A stretch of DNA of 64,000 nt from Sipunculus nudus (Eukaryota > Annelida > Sipuncula > Golfingiida > Sipunculidae), in contig CM049317.1 of the NCBI GenBank assembly GCA_026874595.1, positions 26,630,401-26,694,400 of the forward strand. Reading direction: 5' to 3'. The notes beneath the pieces are model-generated. The model made no database searches and had not been told where the DNA came from. It saw only the letters and a list, made by a program, of their open reading frames with translations. The position numbers were made by a program, and so were the translations under genes. Below, in pieces: positions 14,439 through 26,151 of this stretch (the first letter of the stretch is position 1; each line of letters starts with the position of its first letter).

Positions 14439-17400
14439 ACTCATTGTTATCTTATTTGAATATCACGATAATTTACACTACCTCCTAAAATACCACCGAA
14501 CAGGAACTGGTGGGTATTTACAACAGGCATATATATGGTGTGCTTTTCCATCTCGTGAGGTGGAATGCGTCTGGGAGGTTGTCCATACTCTGGTTTCGGT
14601 TCAGGTCTTACATAATGGCTTTCCCCTGACGTTGTAAAGCGATATGGCAGACGGCCTGTAAACAAGAGAATATATACCTCATTGGTCCTAGTTAAAAACA
14701 ATATTCCAAATTTTTTTTAACAAATTATTTACCAGCAGCGTAGATTTCATGAGAGTAAGCGAGTGAAATATTGAAGATTCACATCAATCGAATGTACGCT
14801 GTAATTCTTTTTTTTTATTATAAATCATTGTAAAGCATAAGTATTGATTGATGCTATATAATGCTATAATGATATATTGAAAAAATAAATATGATTCTGA
14901 GAGTCATGTGTCCATTATGGCACCGCGATGTTTTACATGTCCCCTTTTTAGGTAGTACGTTCATTTTAATAAGCTATTTTGTGGAAGCGTTATTAATCGT
15001 GATCAGAACAATACGTAGATGTCTTTATGAGTTGCATGAAGCGGTAGTCCAGGTTTGGACTAAGAAACAACCCTTCGATCCCTACCCTCCGTCCACTGTC
15101 GGAGCTCTCTACCAGACTGTTTCAAAGTAGGAGGCATCGAACAGAGCACAGCTGCCTCTGTTTGACGTATTGAATAATTTGATTCAGACAATATGTTTGA
15201 TTTGCAAATGTGATAGCGCAGGGAAAAAATAGCCCTGTTACAAACAGTTCTGTGATATGGTGAATTACGTTTTTCGTTCTATCATTACCTGAATTAATGT
15301 GTGTGCTCTTGATTTACCAAAAGTATCCTAATACATAATGAGTGTGCCGATTAGGGGAATCAGTGGGACACGGCTTTGATAAAAATATTAAAAAAATGTA
15401 TTCCTGTCTGGCAAATTCGCATGCACCTTATTTGCTCTACGGTAATATTTAAATAATAATAAGAGGTACTTTAATTATAGTTAATGTGAGAAAAGCACCC
15501 CGTGACATTTGGACTGCCACATCCATTGTTACCTGAATTATCATGGTTACGTGACCTCCTGCTAAGCTCCGTCTTTGAGCATGTTTGTTCACTTGCACAT
15601 GTGTTGTCATCATAAACGCACATTAAGTTTCTCGTGTCACTGGTGCTGAAAGACTTTCACCATACCTTTATGTCTCAGCACGGAGACAGCCATAAAGTGT
15701 CTCAAAGACGTTGCAGTTCGTGTAACCAACCATATAAAGGCAACGAGGGCCCCACGGGGAAGCAACGTAAACTAAGCAACGTCCTTGGTGAAGAAATTGT
15801 GGTCGAGGAACCCTCGCAGACCGAAGTCAATCAGACCGTGCCGGTCCGGTTTTGCTAGAATTGGCAATGCGCTAACTTGTAAAAGAAACGTGCAAAATCT
15901 CTGTCAGACCGGACGCTTTGCGAATATCCCAGGAACGGCTGACGGACAGAATGCTTATTTCTACTCGAAACCGGCAACTCCACGATGACCCAAAACGTTC
16001 ATGCGCAGACGAAACAACGCCATGGACAACACAGAACAATCAAAGTCAGCACATAGCTCAAGGTCAGAGTTCAAGGAAAGAGGAGGTACGGAAACCCCAA
16101 CAACCACCGGATAAGCTACGGAAGAGCGTCTAGTCTTGCGAATTCGTAAATCTTGCTGAATTCTTAACAAATTGTGACTCGAAAATAGTGTCTGTACAAG
16201 AACTAAACGCTAAAGTCAGCGGAGAGACAGATAGACAATGTAAGAAAACAGAGTGTATTGACAATTTTTTGACGTGGCTAAGAGCCTGGAACAAGTACGA
16301 GGGCATTGTTCTAGCAAAATACCAAAATCTTTACACAAGAATGTTAGCTTACAGAAAGCAAATGCAGAAATTTGACAAAAACAAATTGTCTGGTCAGCTG
16401 TGTATGCGTTCGACATGACGTTCCGGGAACAGCTGTCAACATCGGAAGAACCTTTTTCGTTCGACCGCTTAGACACTGTGCTGTACTCAACAATCTTTGA
16501 TGTAACCACCGTTAAAAAGAACAATCAAACGTGTTTTCCCTGTAAATCACCTGACCACCTGACCAGTGAGTGTCCATTTCCTGCGCAACAAACCACGCTA
16601 GAGGAAGCTACAAAAACAAAGAAAGCTTCGCGAGGAAACCATGTTCAGTGGCTCCACGCCGGGGTCGAAGTATGTAACAATTACCAAATCGGCAGGTGTC
16701 ACTACAGCGGATGTCGCCGGGCACACGTGTGTCGACAGTGTCGCGGACCAGAACCATTCTTTAGATGCCGCCAGTGTCATCAATAATTTTAGCGTCCAGT
16801 CGCCATTCATTTACAGTGAGTGGGCAAAGCGACTGCAGGGTCATCCGGATAAGAAATTCGTTAATCAGTTACTCCACGATATTAAATTTGGTGTGAACAT
16901 TGGGTATCAGGGGCCACGATCCTTTCGTGAAAGCAGTAATCGGCAGTCCGCGTACCAGTATAGAGAAGCCGTTGAACGTTCCATCGTCGAAAAGCAGGGC
17001 CATTCAGTGACCTCCATATAAAAACTTCGTCTGGTCGCCGATGGGCGCGTTTCCAAAAAAGCGCTCGGAAGGTAAATACAGGATTATACACGATCTCTCT
17101 TGGTCACCTGGCCAGTCAGTCAATGACTTCGTTTCACGAACAGAATTCACGCTTCAATACATCACAATCAACGACATTGTTCGCCAGATCCAGCGTAGGG
17201 GTCATGGAACACTCATGGCAAAACTCGACCTCGAGGATGCGTTTAAACATGTTTGTGTTAGACAGGAGGATTGGGAACTGTCAGGCAGTACGTAGCTTCG
17301 AATCGGTGAAAAAAGAGAACTTATAAAAGAATATTATATCGATTTAGTGCTTCCTTTTGCCTTAAGAAGTTCACCAAAATTGTTTAACAATTCAGCAGAC

Positions 17401-20400
17401 GCGTTAGATTATGAAATAGAAAGGGATGGGGCAACAAATGTGTTACATTACTGGGACGATTATTTCACGTGTGGTAGTCCCGGTACCACTGAGTGTGATC
17501 GTAATTTAGATATTATGCTTAGTTGCTATGCGTCGATGGAATTTTCGTTTAGCCGACCAACGTGGTGAGAGGTAGCACTAGCTCTAGCACGGTTTAGAAA
17601 CGTTAGGGATAATATAAGACACGGAAACTATGGAAATGAGAATATCTGACGAGCGGTTACATAAATTCTTAAAAGAATTATTAAAATGGAAAAATGTAAA
17701 CAAAAATAGAAAAAGGGAACTTCTTTCTTTGGGAAGCTGAATTTCGTGTCTAGCGTCGTGAAAGCGGGTCGCACCTTACGAAACGCTTGACTGATTTGCA
17801 AGATGCCTGCACCATCGCATTCGCATAAATCGAGCAGCAGCCATGGATATACAATGGTGGCTGAATTATCTTCCAAGATGGAACGACAAAAGCATGATTT
17901 ATGACACTGATTGGACCAAAAACTTAAACTTTAAGAGCTTTATACAGATGCTTCAGATCATGGTATCGGACATACTTTCAAGGTGCTTGGGTGTACCAAC
18001 CATATGCAGTTTCCATGCAGTGTCTAGCTAGTCATTATATCGTGTGGCGGGAAATGTTCGCCAACAGTGGCAGCTAATACATGGGCATCGAAGTTGCGTG
18101 GTCGTCGTTTAATGTTCCATTTTGATAATGAGGCCGCCGTGCACATATTACAGAAAGGAACATCTAAGGGCCGACATATTATGAAGTTGGTTCGTTCATT
18201 GTTTTTTATATGCGCTGAAAATAGCATTTGCATGCACCTAATTTGCACAACGGTAATATTTAAATATTAATTAGAGGTAATTTAATTATTGTTAATGTGA
18301 GAAAAGCACCCCCTGACATTTGGGCTGCCCCATCCATTGTTACCTAAATTATCATGGTCACGTGACTTCCTGCTAAGCTCCGTGTTTGAGCATGTTTGTT
18401 CACTTGCAGATGTGTTGTCGTCATTAACCCACCGTCCTACCCAGTATGAATTTTATCGTATAATTTGTAATACAGGTCAAGGTTAATTAGAATTAGTTCC
18501 TTTTTAAATTTATGTATGGTCACTACACTTTTGTATCCGCATATATAATGTTGTTATGCAGGCCGTCTTAATGTGGCCCATCTGTGTGTTTAATTAAGTT
18601 TATGCTTGTCTGTGGCCCAGCACATCTTCTTGTCTTTGAGCGTTAAATCCAATTTAGTTTAGCGTACAAAATGAACACTGTAGGACAACTACCCTTGAAT
18701 TTCTCTTTGTAAATTACATCTTGAGTTTTCATTTTTTCTATTCTCTCATTAATAAATGTTATTTAAAAATGTTTATAATGGGAACATTACTTATATATAT
18801 GAAATGTCTCGACAATACTCAATGAATTCAGGACAAATATGCATGTGTCTGGAACCACAGAAGAATGTCAGAAGGAGATGGGAGTAAAGTTGATATCTTT
18901 TTTTTGTGTTTATATTTCGACAAAAGTGTTCCTACCATCAGGAGATACAAAAAAATAGTTTTCCAAATGTCAAAGAACATCATAGCAAAACAAAACAAGT
19001 GACCATTGGGTCATGACGCTCAGCTGACTGGGAAGAGATTCGCAAAAGGAATTTTTTTCATCTGAATGGTAGTATATACCCATTCAACTGAAGCATCAAA
19101 CAGATTAACCAACAGGGCAAAATTGTGTCTGTATTTTTAAAGGTCTCAAAAATAGAGAAAAAAATTCGTAAAAAATAAAAAAATACAGGTGGCGCCACCA
19201 GTCTGCAGGAACTGATGGAACATCTCATGAACAATATGTATGCAAAAAATCATGACCATCAGTGATGTAGTTAATGTGATATTGAAGTTTTTGTATGAAA
19301 TTTTTGACTTTTCTGGGGGGGTAATTTGGGGCCCCATAGCTCGAAGGATATGGGTAACAGAGACCTAATTTCTGGTTTCCAAGGAGATTTTTCATGGACC
19401 TCTAAGAATGCCAAGTTACAAGGTTCTAGGTCCAGTGGTTACGATTTGTGCCTGGTTAACGGACGGACAGACGGACGACGGACAAAGAGTGATCGCTATA
19501 TTTTGAAAAAATACAGATGGCGCCACCAGACTGCAGAAACTGATGAAACACCCCATGATCAATATCAATGCTAAGAATCATGGGGATCAATGCATTAGTT
19601 GTTCAGATACTTGAGCTTTTGTATCAAATTTTCCATTATTCTGGGGGGTACTTCTGAGCCCAATATCTCGAAGAATATGGGTAACAGAGACCTAATTTGA
19701 GGTTTCCAAGGAAACTTTTTATGGGCTTCTCTGCATGTCAAGACAGAAGATTCTAGGTCTTGGCATTACGATTTGTGCCCTGTAAAATCGTAAAAATCGA
19801 AAAAATACCAGTGGCGCCATCAGACTGCAGAAACTGATGAAACATTCCAAGATCAATATCCGTGCAAAGAATTATGGTGATCATTGCAATAGTTTTTCAG
19901 ATACTTGAGCTTTTGTATCAAATTTTCCATCATTCTGGGGGTACATGGGAGCCCCATAGCTCGTAGAAAATAGGTAACAGAGACCTTTTTCTAAGTTTCT
20001 AAGGGGACTTTTAATGGGCCTCCCTGCATGTCAAGAGAGAAGATTCTAGGTCCAGGCGTTATGATTTGTGCCCTGTTTACAGATGACCCCAGCTTAAGGT
20101 CTCATAAATAGAGAAAATAATTCGTAAAAATCGAAAAAATACAGGTGGCGCCACCAGACTGCAGAAACTGATGAAACATCCCATGATCAATATCCATACA
20201 AAGAATCATGGTGATCAATGCAATAGTTGTTCAGATATTTGAGCTTTTGTATCAAATTTTCCATTATTCTGGGGGGGGTACTTCTGAGCCCCATAGCTCA
20301 GAGGTTATGGGTAACAGAGACCTAGTTTCAGGTTTCCAAGGAGACTTTTCATGGGCTTCCCTGCATGTCAAGAGAGACGATTCTAGGTCCAGTCTTTAGG

Positions 20401-21588
20401 ATTTGTGCCCTGTTAACCGATGATCGCATCTTTTAATGTCTCAAAAATAGAGAAAAAAACACACGTAAAAATCGAAAAAAATACAGGTGGCACCACCAGT
20501 CTGCAGAAACTGATGAAACACCCCATGATCAAAATCAATGCAAAGAATCATGGTGATCAATGCAATAGTTGATCAGTTACTTGAACTTTTGTATCAAATT
20601 TTCCATTATTCTGGGGGGTACTTCAGAGCCCATAGCTCAGAGGTTATGGGTAACAGAGACCTAATTTCAGGTTTCCAATGAGACTTTTTATGGGCCTCAT
20701 TGCATGTCAAGAGAGACGATTCTATGTCCAGTCTTTACGATTTGAGCCCTGTTAACAGATGACTGCATCTTCAGAGGTCTCAAAAATAGAGAAAAAACAT
20801 TCGTAAAAATTGAAAAAATACAGGTGGCGCCACCAGTCTGCAGAACTGATGAAACACTCCATGTTCAATATCCATGCAAAAAATCATGACCATCAGTAAT
20901 GTAGTTAATGAGATATTGAAGTTTTTGTATGAAATTTTTGACTATTCTTGGGGGTACTTCGGGGCCCCATAGCTCGAAGGATATGGGTAACAGAGACCTA
21001 ATTTCTGGTTTCCATGGACATTTTTTCATTGACCTCTCAATGTCTCAAGAATGAAGATTCTAGGTCCAGTCTTTACAATTTGTGCCTTGTTAACAGATGT
21101 TCACATTTTTAAAGGTCTCAAAAATAGAGAAAAAAATTCGTAAAAAATCGAAAAATACAGGTGGCGCCACCAGTCTAAAGGAACTGATGGAACATCTCAT
21201 GATCAATAGGTATGCAAAAAATCATGACCATCAGTGGTGTAGTTAATGAGATATTGATGTTTTTGTATGACATTTTTGACTTTTCTGGGGGGTACTTTGG
21301 GGCCCCATAGCTCAAAGGATATGGGTAACAGAGACCTAATTTCTGGTTTCCAAGGAGATTTTTCATGGACCTCTCAGAATGCCAAGTTACAAGGTTCTAG
21401 GTCCAGTGGTTACGATTTGTGCCTGGTTAACGAACGGACAGACGGACAGACGGACGACGGACAAAGAGTGATCGCTATAGCTCAGATGACTTTCAGTAAG
21501 CTGAGCTAAAAATGCATTATTTTCATGAAAATAAAATGTCCGAGCTCATATCGATAAATTACTAGTTCAGAGTTTTCTTTGATGACAA

Positions 21589-21647
<59 letters not shown>

Positions 21648-22308
21648 ATCACAATGTTTTCCTATCTGGAAACTTTGCATGCACCTTATTTTCACAACGG
21701 TAATGTTTAATTCCAATTTATTTTTGCGTAATAATTTAACATTGTCGGACAACTTCCCTTGTATTTCTCTTTGTAAGTTACACATTTTGTTTTAATACTC
21801 TATTAAACAGAAAGCTTAATATTTATGTTTATTGAAAGCTACGCTCATTTATGTATAATGAACAAATGTGAACGCGTTTTCTAAAGGCTCAAGGGCTAGT
21901 GGAAACATATCTTGTCACATACACAAGTGGGGCTTCTCATTTATAAAAATATTATTTAAATATGTTTATAAATTTGTACGCTTCGGCTGTCATAAAAATG
22001 GGCGATAATTAATGCCGATTACTGAAGTGTCTAGACAATACACAATGAATTCATTACTCATGTGCATAAAGAAAGTCAGTAGGAGGTGGGAGAAAAGTTT
22101 ATAGCGTGTTTTGTATATATTTCGATAAAAAAGTTCCTATCATCAGGAGATAACATAGTAATAGTTTTGCAAAATGTCAAAGAACATCATAGCAAAATAA
22201 AAAAAAATGTATTATTTGTATGACAATAAATTGTCGAGCTCCTATCGATAAACTACTACTACAAAGTTTTCTATGCGTTATAGATTATATAGATCAATTT
22301 TATGTATG

Positions 22309-22347
<39 letters not shown>

Positions 22348-25300
22348 TGATTATCTGATTAAATGACTAAATCGGCCAAACGATTGTCAGAAATCATAAA
22401 ATAAGAAGTTTTACCTTTACGATGACATAAAAATCATTCACAGAATTAAAGGAAATCATCAAATGCAAATTTACCAAGACAAAGGTTCAATTGATATGAT
22501 ATAAACATTATTTTGTCAAGGCTTACAAAAGAACGGACATACATAGGTTTTCTTTCGTAACATATGTTTAATAATAATAATAATAATAATAATATATATA
22601 TATATATATATATATCAGTGTGTGTATTTGTAGATGAATTGTTTGTCTTGTAAAATGTGCTCGCTTTCCACTAACAATTGTAAGAAAACAAGAGGTATAT
22701 TGTCCTATCAAAAGGATTAGTACTCCTTTTGTCAAATAGCTTCAACTTACCGGCTGGAGCTATCCCACTATTCAGGGCTGAAAATAAATATTTATCCTCA
22801 TAAAATAGACATGTATTGATATTACGATATAAAAATAAAAATGATACATTTTTATACACATACTAATCATCAGATCAATCTTTACAATCTTTAACCATAA
22901 CTATCATACAGTATTATTATATTCTCTAAAATGACAATTAATCAGTCCATATCAAACATAATATTTATATTATTTTTGACTAATTATCCCAATTATAATA
23001 ATACATTTTTTGTATGAGCAGGCATCGGATTTAAAAAAAAATTGAATTGCATCTGCTTTATAAAGTATCGTATGTACCCAAATACCTTGAGGTTAAAAAA
23101 AAATCAAACTCAAAAGCACTAGCGGTCATAGCCTGAGATCAGCAGATCATCTAGCTTTGTCATCTAAATTAAGACTATTTATGTCTCAGGTGTGGGTTGG
23201 TGGGGGGGGGGGGGGGAGGGGATGGTCATCTATTAATACCGACGTATATACTTGTAAAGTTTTCTTCCTGACATCTGCATGTGGGAGTTATGATCTGAAA
23301 TTACCCAGGGGAAACGTCGAGAGTTGACAATTGAGATTTTGAAGGCTCGGTCAGATGTTGGTTTTGTGACTGGTTTGGATTGGTAAATGCCGATCATTTC
23401 TAACACACGTAAAAATACTTTCTTTCTGATTGTGTGTTTATGTTCAATTTAGGAGGTTACACAATTTTTTTCCATTTTTTGTTTTGATGTATGGCCTCTT
23501 AGAATTTTACGTCAACAATTGTAAATTAAAAAAATAATACTGTTTAGGATCTCTCCACATAACTTTTCCGAGTAGTCGAAGCCTAAGGATTTTCAAGCTA
23601 CATCTGTGGCATTAATTCGTTTTAAATACTTCTTTCATGATATAAAATCGAACTATTTTCAGATAAAAAAAACTGATTGGTTTATGTAAATATGGACGTT
23701 GTGAATCCTTGTATTATTCATATTTCATACTTTAAATAACCAACTGGCTTTTTTGGTACAGTTGCATAGCCAAGGACTCAGAAGTCGGGGGACCGTGGGT
23801 TCGAACCTCTGCCGAGGCGGTGAGAATTTTCAATGTCGGCCCCTCCCCAGGGTGAGCCCTCTGCGGGCTTAACAGGAAGGTCAACGTCTGAGTTTCACTC
23901 ATAAACGCGTGTGCCTTTCCTGGGTTCCTGGGTGGTATGAACCAGCAATGAGGACAATTACATACCCCGGACGTGCAGTTGCAGTAGTCGCTAGACCTTC
24001 TTAACGCCAGGATAAAAAAATGAGAGAAAACGTGTAACACGTGTCATGTAGTTCGAGACCAGAATGGAATTCTTCAGATGGACAAATACGTAGTAAATTT
24101 AGCATTAAATAATAGTGGAGGTTACCCACACAAAAACTACAGACAAAAAAATAAATAATTAAATTACAAGTACGATATGTGTAATAGAGAAGGATTACCT
24201 ACCTGGCATAGAACAGTAGAATCTATTTGTCAAACCTTTACAATAGTGTTGTTCTGAATCTTGACAGTTAAAATTGTACGTATATGGTTCGTCAGATCCA
24301 TAGTTATAAATCACTCCAAGATGGCAATTATGATATCCGTCTTCTTCGACAGCCTCCGCCTCAGAATATGTGAGCAGCCTGCCACCATACATTTGGCATT
24401 TTCGCCTAGCCGCTCCATCATCACAGAAAGGAATCAACTCATTTGTTTCCATAAATACGAAAGCCCCTGCAAAAGATTATTTTTTTTATTTGATGAAATG
24501 TCCTAATTGATCGGCTGCTAATAGGTCTAGATATCGATGTTCAAAGTTACTTTTCAAGTGACATCTGGTCCGTTTATTTCGTCCAATGTGTTAAACATTC
24601 ATTTTCATGATAATATCATGGCAGTCTCTATATTACAGCCACCTTTTCAACTTAAATAAACTTATTTGTTTTACATGGATCTTAAAAATAGCTATTATAA
24701 CTTATCATCGCACTCTCCTTTGTTCTCTGATGATGGCCTTCGGTAGTGTATGGGTGGAGACAACCGACGAATCGGGGGAAAAAACACCAGCCTTGAACTG
24801 GCAACCATAACCCGCTCTCATAGCCACACCGGGGATCGGACCCAGGTCGGATGAGGCGAGCGTTTCACCTCTCGACTGTTCAGGCCACTTTCAATTCTCT
24901 AATGTTGACAGCTCTATATTAGAGGCATAAACCTTGGCCCCTTCATTGATTACAACTGGTCTCGTCATGATTACTCCTGAAAACCTCACCAACTAACTAT
25001 ATGACAACTTAAGACCTCAGCCTGTCGAACCACGCCTATGTCTCCAGAAATGAATATATGAGAACTTTGGGTTTACTAATAAAAATCTTAGTGCAATTAG
25101 TTATTAGGTAATAACTATTTTGTGTAGTTTCCAGTAAAAGCAATTCTGCATTATCGTTACTGATTGAACCAACCTAGTTCATGTGCTAACGTCCAGCATT
25201 TTGTCAGAAATAATGTATAATTATAGTGTATAATTTTATTTAAGAACTTGCAGCATGCAGTACCCGAAAAGGTGAAAAAATGAACAATTTTCCATCAGGC

Positions 25301-26086
25301 TAGTTTTAAATGAATACATGGATAATTTTTTAACAACCTATAAAATTTAATTGGATATATATGTATATATATTTATGTATATTGTTACGGAGACAAATGG
25401 CCCAGGGGAAAATACCTGGCCGATCCGGGATTCGAACCCATAACGGTGGAGCACAAGTCCGGCGTACCAACCGCTCCGCTAGAAATGCAAGCTTCACTAG
25501 CGAGATAGTTCGGTCCGCTTTTATGTCACTCCGTAACACACCCCCTCTTGAGAGTGTTCTGCTATCTGAACAAGACTACTTATCCCAGGAGTCACACTTT
25601 GGTGAGCTTATTCCCTGGGCCATAAAGTTTACCGTCACGTTGGACGAGCCCCCATTTGGTTACGAAAACAAATTGCTCAGGGGGAAAATTTGGCCCAATC
25701 CCGGATTCGAACCGATGTCGGTGGCGCACAAGTCCGTCGTACCAACCGCTTCGCTAGCAAAGCAAGCTTCACTAGCGAGACAGTTTGGTCCGCTTTTATA
25801 TCACCCCGTATCACACCCCCTCTTAAGAGCGTTCTGCTATCAGAACAAGACTAATTATCACAGGAGTCACACTTTGTTGAGCTTATTCTCTGGGCCACAA
25901 AGTTTTACCCTCATCCCGGAAGAGCCCCCATTTTGTTACGCAGACAAATTGCCCTGGGGAAAAAACTGGGCCGATCCGGGATTTGATCCCATAACGGTGG
26001 CGCACAAGTCCGGCGTACCAACCGCTTCACTAGAAAAGCAAGCTTCACTAGCGAGACAGTTAGATCCGCTTTTATGTCACCCTGTT

Positions 26087-26151
<65 letters not shown>

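Larger units (their letters stand above)
11890..14481. other. intron 22 with microsatellites
   Basis: No coding exon is recognised. The intron holds four simple-repeat tracts, listed separately, and a block at 12990-13050 with a run of CCCCCTGGACTCCCC-type sequence that resembles the 3' part of a dispersed repeat but cannot be named. Confidence 0.5.
15634..18270 (+). mobile_element. decayed DIRS1-like (YR-type) retrotransposon
   Basis: Gag-like and RT-RNase H fragments run left to right in shifting frames between two direct repeats. The RT (PKK-x-x-EGKYRIIHDLS, SVNDF, LAKLDLEDAF-type block, LPFALRSSPKLFN, YWDDYF) and RNase H (DIQWWLNYLPRWN ... FHFDNEAAV) are characteristic of DIRS elements rather than LTR elements. 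No tyrosine recombinase or methyltransferase domain is visible, so the element is incomplete. It lies in the 8-kb intron between exons 21 and 22. Confidence 0.75.
18655..22280. repeat. tandem duplication of about 0.6 kb, one copy split by element E1
   Basis: Copy 1 is 18655-18995 plus 21511-21590; copy 2 is about 21720-22280. Shared blocks include GACAACT-CCCTTG-ATTTCTCTTTGTAA, ACAATGAATTCA, CATCAGGAGATA-A, TGTCAAAGAACATCATAGCAAAA and GAGCTC-TATCGATAAA. Each copy is followed by a (TA)n tract (21592 and 22315). Copy 2 lacks the 2.5-kb insert. Confidence 0.8.

Noticed and set aside
19140-21440. CRISPR array
   Set aside because: Units are about 330 bp and repeat along their whole length, with no short repeat-spacer pattern, in a eukaryotic intron.
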